DNA from: Pontibacterium granulatum
GTDB lineage: Bacteria > Pseudomonadota > Gammaproteobacteria > Pseudomonadales > Balneatricaceae
Direction: 5' to 3'
NCBI RefSeq assembly: GCF_029961155.1
Contig: NZ_JASBRH010000020.1
Span: 1 to 64,000, forward strand
DNA: 64,000 nt
Below are positions 21,417 to 28,376 of this stretch, piece after piece. The notes beneath the pieces are model-generated. The model did no database searches and was not told the DNA's origin. It saw only the letters and a list, made by a program, of their open reading frames with translations. Position 1 is the first letter of the stretch; each line of letters begins with the position of its first letter. The translations under genes were made by a program, and so were the position numbers.

Positions 21417-22166
21417 GGTTTCCAGCCGTGGTTTACCGTTGCTGAGGGAGACCTGCAGCGGCAGATCGTACAGTGCGCTCAGGGTTTGGTTGTTCCAGAC
21501 CGTCTCCAGACCACCTTCTGCCTGCAGCTGCCCGCCTTTTAACAGAATCAACTGATCTGCATACTGCGCGGCCAGGAGCGGATCGTGCAGCACGGCAACG
21601 ACCCGTAAACCGTTCTGTGCCAACTTATGCAGGTAGTCTAGGGTCAGGTGCTGATGGCGCAGGTCCATCCCCGTCAGCGGTTCATCCAGCAACAACAGCT
21701 GTGATTCATCGCCCAGCTGCGCCAGCACGCGTGCCAGCTGTACCCGCTGCTTTTCGCCACCAGACAGGGTCAGGTAGTTGCGCGCCGCAAATTCCGGCAG
21801 CTCCATCACGCCCAGCAGCTCCTGCGCCCGCACTGAAGTTTCATCGTCGCTCAACCCCAATGGATGGCAGCCCATACGTACCACATCCAATACCGGGAAC
21901 GGGAAATTGAGTGGGTGTTCCTGGGTCAGCATCGCCATCTGGCGTGCCCGCTTGTTCAGATCGATCTCGGTAATCAGATGATTACCCAATACCACCCGGC
22001 CCGCATCCGGCACGGCCTGCCCGGAGATCAACTTCAACAACGTAGACTTACCGGCACCGTTGGGGCCAAGAATAACGCTGAAACCACCACCGGCTAACTG
22101 AAGCTTGATCCCCTCAAGCAGTGTCCGACCGCTGCGTGTGTAACGCTCAACCTGTACATCCAGCAT
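21390..22166 (-). CDS. hmuV: Heme/iron-siderophore ABC transporter ATPase, HmuV-like
   Basis: Cytoplasmic ATPase of a FecCD-type uptake system. Of its 258 residues, Walker A is GPNGAGKST, the signature is LSGGEKQRVQLA and Walker B is LLLLDEPLTGMD. I chose ATG 22166, one base after the hmuU stop, because GGAG lies 8 bases upstream; a GTG at 22175 is less likely. The best functional guess is heme, from the HmuV-like length and gene order, but cobalamin or siderophore cannot be excluded. Confidence 0.85.
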   Translation of the reverse strand: MLDVQVERYTRSGRTLLEGIKLQLAGGGFSVILGPNGAGKSTLLKLISGQAVPDAGRVVLGNHLITEIDLNKRARQMAMLTQEHPLNFPFPVLDVVRMGCHPLGLSDDETSVRAQELLGVMELPEFAARNYLTLSGGEKQRVQLARVLAQLGDESQLLLLDEPLTGMDLRHQHLTLDYLHKLAQNGLRVVAVLHDPLLAAQYADQLILLKGGQLQAEGGLETVWNNQTLSALYDLPLQVSLSNGKPRLETSVDNLFGA

Positions 22167-22167
22167 G

Positions 22168-23169
22168 TTACACACTCCGCCGACGGTAGATGATCATGGA
22201 GAGGAAGAACGGCCCGCCCACCAGTGCAGTCACAACCCCCAGCGGCATCTCGGCCGGGGCGATCAATACCCGCGCCACCACATCTGCCAGGGTCAGGAAC
22301 AAGGCGCCTAACAGCGCCGCCAGTGGCAGCAGATAGCGATTATCAGGGCCGATCAGCAGACGCACCAGATGGGGCACCACCAGACCAACAAAACCGATCA
22401 TGCCGCCCACCGCCACAACCGCACCCACACCCAGCGCACTGAGCAGAATCAGGAGTTGGTGACAGCGCTCAACGGACACGCCCAGCAACTGTGCCTGACG
22501 CTCCCCCAGCAGCAGGAGATTCAGAATACGCCCCTGACTGAACAGGCCGATCAGCACCGGCACCGCCACCAGCACCAGAGTCCAGACCGCCTGCCAGCCC
22601 TGATGCTGCAAGCCACCCATCAGCCAGAACACCACCTGACGCAGGGTAAAGGCATCCGAGAAATACTTCAGGGCGCTGATACCGGATGCGGCAATGGCAT
22701 TGACAGCGATTCCCACCAGCAACATGGTGGTGACCGATACGCCGTCCAGCCCACGGCCGATACGGAATACCAACGCGGTGGCCAACACCCCACCGATAAA
22801 GGCGCTCAGCGGCAACACAACCGCGCCAAACTGTACCACCAGCGAGCCGCCCAATACCAGGGTAGCCACCGCCGCCAGTCCGGCACCCGCCGATACACCA
22901 ATCAGGCTGGGATCCGCCAGCGGGTTGCGGAACATCGCCTGAATCGCCGCCCCGGTTACCCCCAACAACGCCCCGGCCAGCAGCGTCAGGCAGAGCCTGG
23001 GCAGGCGTAACTCCAGAAACACCTGGTGGGCAATGCCGGTTTCGCGCCAGATATCCTTTAACTGCAGCGACAGCTCTCCGGTCTGAAGCGCCAGCCACAG
23101 CACCAGCGGACTGGTGAGCAGCAGCATAATCAGCAAGGCGCGGGGGTGCAGCGAACCGGAGGGCATCAT
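22168..23169 (-). CDS. hmuU: FecCD-family permease, HmuU-like
   Basis: Inner-membrane permease of 333 residues with about ten helices. Family signatures include LRLPRLCLTLLAGALLGVTGAAIQ, here split across residues about 54-77, the NPLADPSLIG motif and GFVGLVVPHLVR near the C-terminus. It overlaps tonB by 4 bases (ATGA) and is almost contiguous with hmuV. No periplasmic binding-protein gene is present in the cluster. Confidence 0.88.
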   Translation of the reverse strand: MMPSGSLHPRALLIMLLLTSPLVLWLALQTGELSLQLKDIWRETGIAHQVFLELRLPRLCLTLLAGALLGVTGAAIQAMFRNPLADPSLIGVSAGAGLAAVATLVLGGSLVVQFGAVVLPLSAFIGGVLATALVFRIGRGLDGVSVTTMLLVGIAVNAIAASGISALKYFSDAFTLRQVVFWLMGGLQHQGWQAVWTLVLVAVPVLIGLFSQGRILNLLLLGERQAQLLGVSVERCHQLLILLSALGVGAVVAVGGMIGFVGLVVPHLVRLLIGPDNRYLLPLAALLGALFLTLADVVARVLIAPAEMPLGVVTALVGGPFFLSMIIYRRRSV

Positions 23170-24053
23170 CGGGCGTTATCCAATTGAAATTTAACCGGTA
23201 TCTTCACATAGGAGACCTGTGCCTGACCACCCTGCAATGCAGGCAGAAAGCGCCACGAGCGCACCGCCTTAAGCGCCGCCTTATCGAGAATTTCAAATCC
23301 GGAACTGCGATCGATCTCGATCGCCAGTACCCTACCAGAGGTATCCACCTCCACCCGCAACCAAACGGTGCCCTCCTGTCCCCGACGACGCGCCAGCCGC
23401 GGATAATTCGGTTTCGATTGCTTGCGCACCTGCGCAGACTGAAAGCTCGCCTGCTGCGTTTGAGCGCTTTCCGTCACGGTATCAGCGTGAGCGGTCTCAT
23501 CCGTCGGAACGCTATCTGCACTCGAAGATACCGCTTCAAGCTGAGGGGGCTGCTCCTTTTTTACGGGCTCAGGCATACGCTGCACGGGCTTATCCATCTT
23601 GGCAACGGGCTGTTCGGGTGCTGCGGAGTCCTCAACCGTGGCGGGTTCCGGTTTTACAGCAGCAAGGTCTGGCTCAGGAACAGGATCCTTCACTTTCTCA
23701 GCGCTATGGTCAACCGGTGCAGGTTTGACCGGCACCACAGCCACCTGCGTTTTAGAGTGCTCTGCTGGCTGCACGGGCTGTTCTTTTGACGCCTTATCAC
23801 CGGGCGTTGAAACGTCCGGGTTCGGCTGTGTGTTGTTCTCAACCGGCTCAGCCAATGCACGCGGGGCCTTGGTGTCTCCTGTTGCCGCCGGTTTCGAGGC
23901 CACGGAGACCTGAACCTGTAAACGCTGGCCCGGCAGCTTGGCGATGTCCGCGTCGCTGCTTCCCCACCACAACACGGCAGCATGGGCCAGGATTGACAGA
24001 CCCAGCGTCAGCAGCAGTATCAGGGAAGATTGGGACAAACCGTTCGGGCGCAA
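23166..24053 (-). CDS. TonB-like energy transducer
   Basis: Envelope-spanning protein that transmits proton-motive force to outer-membrane receptors. Its 295 residues comprise an N-terminal membrane anchor (about 9-29), a long Pro/Lys/Glu/Val-rich periplasmic stretch (about 50-200), and a C-terminal TonB domain with YPRLARRRGQEG, VDTSG and SWRFLPA. The start is TTG at 24053, and no ATG is available in frame upstream. The fusion into an operon with hmuUV suggests it is dedicated to the same substrate. Confidence 0.85.
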   Translation of the reverse strand: MRPNGLSQSSLILLLTLGLSILAHAAVLWWGSSDADIAKLPGQRLQVQVSVASKPAATGDTKAPRALAEPVENNTQPNPDVSTPGDKASKEQPVQPAEHSKTQVAVVPVKPAPVDHSAEKVKDPVPEPDLAAVKPEPATVEDSAAPEQPVAKMDKPVQRMPEPVKKEQPPQLEAVSSSADSVPTDETAHADTVTESAQTQQASFQSAQVRKQSKPNYPRLARRRGQEGTVWLRVEVDTSGRVLAIEIDRSSGFEILDKAALKAVRSWRFLPALQGGQAQVSYVKIPVKFQLDNAR

Positions 24054-24213
24054 CGCGGGGCATCTCAGGTAGCGGAATCAAAGGTGCTGGTATTATAAGC
24101 GTGAAGAGCGCCCTGCGGTTGATATGCGTTCAGTTTGATATTAATTCGTTTCACGTTGTGGAACCGTTGCAGTATGGTGGGGCACCTGTCGCACAGCTAT
24201 GAAGAGGACAACA

Positions 24214-24567
24214 ATGACCGTACTTTGCCATACCGATCAACTGGAGCCGGGCCAGGCCAAGGGGTTTGAGGTCAACGGTATCAAGCTGGTGCTGATCAAT
24301 CACCGCGACGAATTCTTCCTGTACCACAACAGCTGTCCCCATCGCAGCATTCCGCTGGAATGGATGCCCGACCAGTTCCTCGATTATGAAAAGCAGTATA
24401 TCCAGTGTGCCACCCACGGCGCTCTGTTCCGAATCGACGACGGCGTCTGTGTGGCGGGCCCATGCGTGGAAGACCGCCTGGACGCGGTGCCGTTTGAAAT
24501 TATCAACGGTGAGGTGGTGATCGACCTGCCCAAGCAACCCGACGTAATCGCCATCGGACAGGTCTAG
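24214..24567 (+). CDS. Rieske [2Fe-2S] domain protein
   Basis: Single-domain Rieske ferredoxin-like protein, 117 residues, cytoplasmic. Cluster ligands are C41-P-H43 and C65-x2-H68 (CATHGALF), the expected CxH...CxxH pattern. I chose ATG 24214 because AGAGG lies six bases upstream; the ATG at 24199 has no ribosome site. It could donate electrons to an oxygenase or nitrite reductase-like partner, but none is adjacent. It converges with sfsA. Confidence 0.88.
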   Translation: MTVLCHTDQLEPGQAKGFEVNGIKLVLINHRDEFFLYHNSCPHRSIPLEWMPDQFLDYEKQYIQCATHGALFRIDDGVCVAGPCVEDRLDAVPFEIINGEVVIDLPKQPDVIAIGQV

Positions 24568-24580
24568 ATCCTGGAGACTG

Positions 24581-25282
24581 TTACAGCGAGACGGGCACCG
24601 GATGACTGATCCGCACTTCAGACGGAGAGAGACGTGCGCCGTAAGCGAGCACTTCCACACCTGCAGCTGCGGCTTCGCGCAATAGCTGACCGTATTTCGG
24701 GTCAATCTGGTCCGCCGGACGGGCCTTTTCGATCCCTTCGTGCGGCACGCAGAACAGCAACACCGCCCGATGCCCCTGCTCGACCATCGCCATCAGTTCC
24801 CGCAGATGCTTGGCACCGCGGGTGGTAACCGCGTCGGGAAAACTGCCCCAACCTTCATCTTCCAGCAGGGTCAGATTCTTGATCTCCACATAGGTCAGCG
24901 GTTTGCCTTCGCCCTCCAGCAACAGGTCGATACGGCTGTTTTCACCGTACTTCACTTCCGCACGGATACTGTCGTATCCCTGCAGCTCGCTGATCACCCC
25001 GTTCTCGATCCCTTCGCGGATCAAGTGGTTGGCACGTCCGGTGTTGATGCAGCACAGATATTGCTGATCCACTTCCACCAGCTCCCAGCCCAGCGGGTAC
25101 TTGCGCTTTGGATTGCCTGAATCCTGCAGCCAGACGCGACTGCCAGGCTCGGCGCAGTGTTTCATGGAACCGGTATTCGGGCAATGCGCGGTCACCTGGC
25201 TACCATCGGCCAGCTCCACATCCGCCAGGAAGCGCTTATAGCGCTTGATCAGGCGGCCTTCGATCATATTGTCCAGCTTCAT
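24581..25282 (-). CDS. sfsA: SfsA family DNA/RNA nuclease-like protein
   Basis: Sugar fermentation stimulation protein homologue of 233 residues. The N-terminal OB-like part contains [14 protein letters not shown] and the CPNTGSM motif. The C-terminal nuclease-like core has [15 protein letters not shown] and [16 protein letters not shown]. The exact molecular function is unsettled in the family. The ATG overlaps the aminotransferase stop by 4 bases, so the two form an operon. Confidence 0.92.
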   Translation of the reverse strand: MKLDNMIEGRLIKRYKRFLADVELADGSQVTAHCPNTGSMKHCAEPGSRVWLQDSGNPKRKYPLGWELVEVDQQYLCCINTGRANHLIREGIENGVISELQGYDSIRAEVKYGENSRIDLLLEGEGKPLTYVEIKNLTLLEDEGWGSFPDAVTTRGAKHLRELMAMVEQGHRAVLLFCVPHEGIEKARPADQIDPKYGQLLREAAAAGVEVLAYGARLSPSEVRISHPVPVSL

Positions 25283-26445
25283 GCGTTCTGGATCCGCTTG
25301 TGCAGGCGGTTGAGCGCTTCCTCGATCCGGTCCAGTCCGGTGGTGTAGGAGAAACGGATAAATTCGTTGGCGCGGTAGCTGCCAAAATCCACACCCGGGG
25401 TGGTCGCAACCTTATCTTCTTCCAGCAGAGACCAGCAGAAGTCGTAGGTATTGTCGGTCAGGTGGGACGCACCGGCATAGACGTAGAATGCACCTTCCGG
25501 CGTAAACGGGATATCAAAGCCCAAATCACGCAGCCCGCTCACCAGCAAGTCGCGACGCTCCTGGAAGGCTTGGCGGCGTTGCTCAAAGATTGCCAGGCTC
25601 TCCGGCTCAAAAGCAGCCAGCGCAGCATACTGGGACACGGTCGGCGGTGAGATAAACAGGTTCTGGGCCAGTTTTTCCAACTCAGGTACCGCCTCTTCTG
25701 GCGCCACCATCCAGCCCAGGCGCCAGCCGGTCATGCCAAAGTACTTGGAGAAGCTGTTCAGGACAAAGGCATCCGGTTCCACCTCCAGCACGGAGTTGGC
25801 ATCAAAGCCGTAGGTCAGACCATGGTAGAGCTCATCCACCACCAGGTTACCGCCCATCGCCTTCACGGTTTCGGCGATGTTGCGCAGCTCATCCTTATGC
25901 ACCACCGAGCCGGTCGGATTGGCCGGCGATGCCAGCAACACACCTGCGGTTTCTGGCTTCCAGTGTTCGCGGATCGTTTCCGGCGTCAGCTGGAAATGAT
26001 CTTCCACGCTACATGGCACCAGCTGGCCACGTGCTTCTATCAAACGCAGGAAACGCGGGTTACACGGGTACCCGGGATCGCTCATCATAAAGGTCTGGCC
26101 CGGCTCTGCCAGCAGGGAGAACACCATCAGCAAAGCCCCGGATGCACCTGGCGTAACAATGATCCGTTCCGGCGAGACGTCGAGGCCGTAGCGGGTCTGA
26201 TACCACTGGGCAATCCGTGCACGCAGCTCCGGAATGCCCGCAGCGGGCGTGTACTGGGTCAAACCGCGATCGATTGCATCTTTAGCCGCAGCTGCGACCG
26301 GTGCGGCAGTGGCGAAATCCGGCTCACCGGCTACCATATGCACCACGTCATGACCTTCTGCATCCAGCTCTTTTGCCCGTTTCAGCAGATCCATCACCTT
26401 GAAGGAATCGATATCTGCAGCCCGCTGTGTCCATTGCTTGTTCAT
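25279..26445 (-). CDS. Class I/II PLP-dependent aminotransferase
   Basis: Fold-type I aminotransferase of 388 residues, close to bacterial aspartate/alanine-type enzymes. The PLP lysine is K234 in [16 protein letters not shown]. Substrate-proximal motifs include ASPANPTGS and the C-terminal RFSYT. The substrate is not certain; alanine or aromatic/aspartate transamination are possible. It is the first gene of a pair with sfsA. A TATAAT-like -10 lies at 26478-26483 on its strand. Confidence 0.85.
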   Translation of the reverse strand: MNKQWTQRAADIDSFKVMDLLKRAKELDAEGHDVVHMVAGEPDFATAAPVAAAAKDAIDRGLTQYTPAAGIPELRARIAQWYQTRYGLDVSPERIIVTPGASGALLMVFSLLAEPGQTFMMSDPGYPCNPRFLRLIEARGQLVPCSVEDHFQLTPETIREHWKPETAGVLLASPANPTGSVVHKDELRNIAETVKAMGGNLVVDELYHGLTYGFDANSVLEVEPDAFVLNSFSKYFGMTGWRLGWMVAPEEAVPELEKLAQNLFISPPTVSQYAALAAFEPESLAIFEQRRQAFQERRDLLVSGLRDLGFDIPFTPEGAFYVYAGASHLTDNTYDFCWSLLEEDKVATTPGVDFGSYRANEFIRFSYTTGLDRIEEALNRLHKRIQNA

Positions 26446-26820
26446 TGTCCGCTCTTCATCAGGTAAAAAACCGCCCCATTATACAAAGGAATGAATGAAT
26501 TCTCCCGGATCAACAAGATAGAGAGCGGTTTCAAACACTCCAGATCAACAGCGCAGGTTTACAAGCTTCGTTCTGTGGACTAGACCTAACAGTTGTACGG
26601 TACTTCTGAACAATAGTTCAGGGTTTAACACCAACAGTTTGAGAAAAGCGGCGCAGACGACCTATACCGGCTAGCAAACTTTGTCTTAAAGGGGCTGGTT
26701 TAATATGAAAAGTTCTGATAACGTCTGCTGCCTTTCAGGTATAAGCCGCGCTGTTGCGGCCTATGATCAGTTAAGCTGATATCGCCCGGAGACGGCGATT
26801 GGAATAGGTGGGGCAGAGTT
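26446..26820. other. 375-bp intergenic region between the aminotransferase and dksA
   Basis: No gene was found here. It holds the leftward TATAAT at 26478-26483 for the aminotransferase, a CTGAAC/GTTCAG hairpin at 26606-26621 without a U-run, and the dksA promoter candidate at 26639-26668. A long dksA leader follows, with a small GCCGC/GCGGC stem near 26748-26763. The long leader leaves room for post-transcriptional control of dksA. Confidence 0.6.
26639..26668 (+). promoter_or_regulatory. Candidate dksA promoter
   Basis: TTGAGA (26639-26644) and TATACC (26663-26668) are separated by 18 bases, matching the consensus at 5/6 and 4/6 positions. The site is about 150 bp upstream of the dksA start. 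Confidence 0.45.
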
Positions 26821-27252
26821 ATGCCAAACAGCACTGAATCTCGTTTTTCGCACATCGACCCGTATCCACTGGATCGGGATGAAGAGTACATGTGCGATGC
26901 ACAAAAAGATCACTTCCGCGCTATTTTGGACGAGTGGAAACGCCAGCTGATGGAAGAGGTGGACAGCACCATCCACCATCTGCAGGAAGAACAGTCCAAC
27001 TTCGCTGATCCAAGCGACCGCGCCAGTCAGGAAGAGGAGTTCAGCCTTGAGCTGCGCACCCGTGACCGCGAACGTAAGCTGATCAGAAAGATTGAAGAAG
27101 CAGCCGAGCGTATCGAAGCCGACGATTACGGTTACTGCGACGCGTGTGGTATCGAAATCGGTATCCGTCGTCTGGAAGCACGCCCAACTGCGACCCTTTG
27201 TATCGACTGCAAAACCCTTGCAGAGATCAAAGAAAAACAGGTTGGCGGTTAA
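26821..27252 (+). CDS. dksA: RNA polymerase-binding transcription factor DksA
   Basis: Stringent-response cofactor that enters the RNA polymerase secondary channel and, with ppGpp, shuts down rRNA promoters. It is 143 residues with a coiled coil (about 30-100) carrying the acidic tip DPSDRASQEEE. A four-cysteine zinc finger has C106, C109, C127 and C130. It is full-length DksA, not the zinc-free paralogue. gluQ follows 58 bp later, a conserved pairing. Confidence 0.97.
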   Translation: MPNSTESRFSHIDPYPLDRDEEYMCDAQKDHFRAILDEWKRQLMEEVDSTIHHLQEEQSNFADPSDRASQEEEFSLELRTRDRERKLIRKIEEAAERIEADDYGYCDACGIEIGIRRLEARPTATLCIDCKTLAEIKEKQVGG

Positions 27253-27310
27253 TCTCGCCTGCTTACGTCTGACCGGTGGTGCCGGTCAGACTTGTCCCTT
27301 CTGATACGCC

Positions 27311-28192
27311 GTGGAATACGTCGGACGTTTTGCCCCGTCACCTACCGGTCTGCTGCACTTTGGTTCCCTCTTGGCAGCAGTGGCCAGTTACCTTGATGCC
27401 CGCGCCAACAACGGTCGCTGGTTACTCCGCATCGAAGATCTTGATCCGCCCCGCGAACAACCGGGGGCCAGCAACAGTTTTCCCGTGACTCTGGAAGCCT
27501 TTGGTCTGACCTGGGATGGCGAGCTGAGCCTGCAAAGCGAGCGCCACCATTACTATCAGGCTGCGCTGGATCGACTGTTGGATCTTGGGGATGCGTACCG
27601 CTGTAGCTGCTCGCGCAAACAAGTGCAGGAACGCAGTGGCGGCGTTATCTATGATGGTTTCTGCAAACTGGATGCGCCGGACGAAGAGGCTGACGCCGCC
27701 GTGCGCGTGCAATGCCCGACTGAACCCACCCGTTTCCTGGACCTGATCCAGGGGCCACAGAACTTCGACCTGGCGAACAGCTCCGGCGATTTTGTCGTGC
27801 TGCGTAAGGACGGCCTGTTCGCCTATCAACTGGCGGTTGTGGTCGATGACCACCTACAGGGGATCACCCATGTAGTGCGTGGCAGCGACCTGTTGCCGGA
27901 AACACCAAAACAGATCCATCTACAGGACCTGCTGGGTTACAATGCACCCCGTTATGCCCACATTCCTGTGGCCGTCAATCCCGAAGGCCAGAAGCTGAGC
28001 AAACAGACCTTTGCCACCGCGTTGGACCTGGAACACCCCGTACCCCAGCTCATTGAGGCATTGAATTTTCTCAACCAGGCCCCCGACCCGGCATTAATTG
28101 ATGCCAGCGTCACTGAGCTGTTGAATTGGGCGGTGACACATTGGAAGATGGAGCAGGTTCCACCACTCCTGAAACAGCTCCGCCCCCAGTAA
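27311..28192 (+). CDS. gluQ: Glutamyl-Q tRNA(Asp) synthetase
   Basis: Truncated GluRS paralogue that attaches glutamate to queuosine in tRNA-Asp. The 293-residue protein lacks the anticodon-binding domain. The HIGH-equivalent is in APSPTGLLHFGSL and the KMSKS-equivalent is KLSKQ. A zinc site is formed by CSCSR and the YDGFC cysteine. The start is GTG 27311 with only a weak ribosome site. Its position after dksA is conserved. Confidence 0.94.
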   Translation: MEYVGRFAPSPTGLLHFGSLLAAVASYLDARANNGRWLLRIEDLDPPREQPGASNSFPVTLEAFGLTWDGELSLQSERHHYYQAALDRLLDLGDAYRCSCSRKQVQERSGGVIYDGFCKLDAPDEEADAAVRVQCPTEPTRFLDLIQGPQNFDLANSSGDFVVLRKDGLFAYQLAVVVDDHLQGITHVVRGSDLLPETPKQIHLQDLLGYNAPRYAHIPVAVNPEGQKLSKQTFATALDLEHPVPQLIEALNFLNQAPDPALIDASVTELLNWAVTHWKMEQVPPLLKQLRPQ

Positions 28193-28202
28193 GGGACTGC
28201 TC

Positions 28203-28376
28203 ATGTACTTTCATCGCCTGCTACTGCTGCTGCTACCGGCGGCTTATCTGCTTGCACCGCTGATCATCAACTGGTGGCAACAGCTTGATGGTCCCTGGTT
28301 CCGTCCCTTTCTGGTCTGGCTGGGTGTTGTGATTGCTGCCATCATTATTGAACAGAGACGCCGCCACCATGCTTGA
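28203..28376 (+). CDS. cbrX: CbrX-like small membrane protein, coupled to cbrA
   Basis: A 57-residue protein starting MYFHRLLLLLLPAAY. It has two hydrophobic helices (about 5-22 and 36-49) and a basic tail (EQRRRHHA). It is too short for default ORF calls. The last 8 bases overlap the start of cbrA, the arrangement described for cbrX-cbrA in Pseudomonas putida, where the two are translationally coupled. The symbol rests on position, size and topology rather than on a sequence comparison. Confidence 0.75.
   Translation: MYFHRLLLLLLPAAYLLAPLIINWWQQLDGPWFRPFLVWLGVVIAAIIIEQRRRHHA

Noticed and set aside
24100-24170. Fur box upstream of tonB-hmuUV
   Set aside because: The region is A/T-rich but no segment matches the 19-bp Fur consensus well enough to call by eye.
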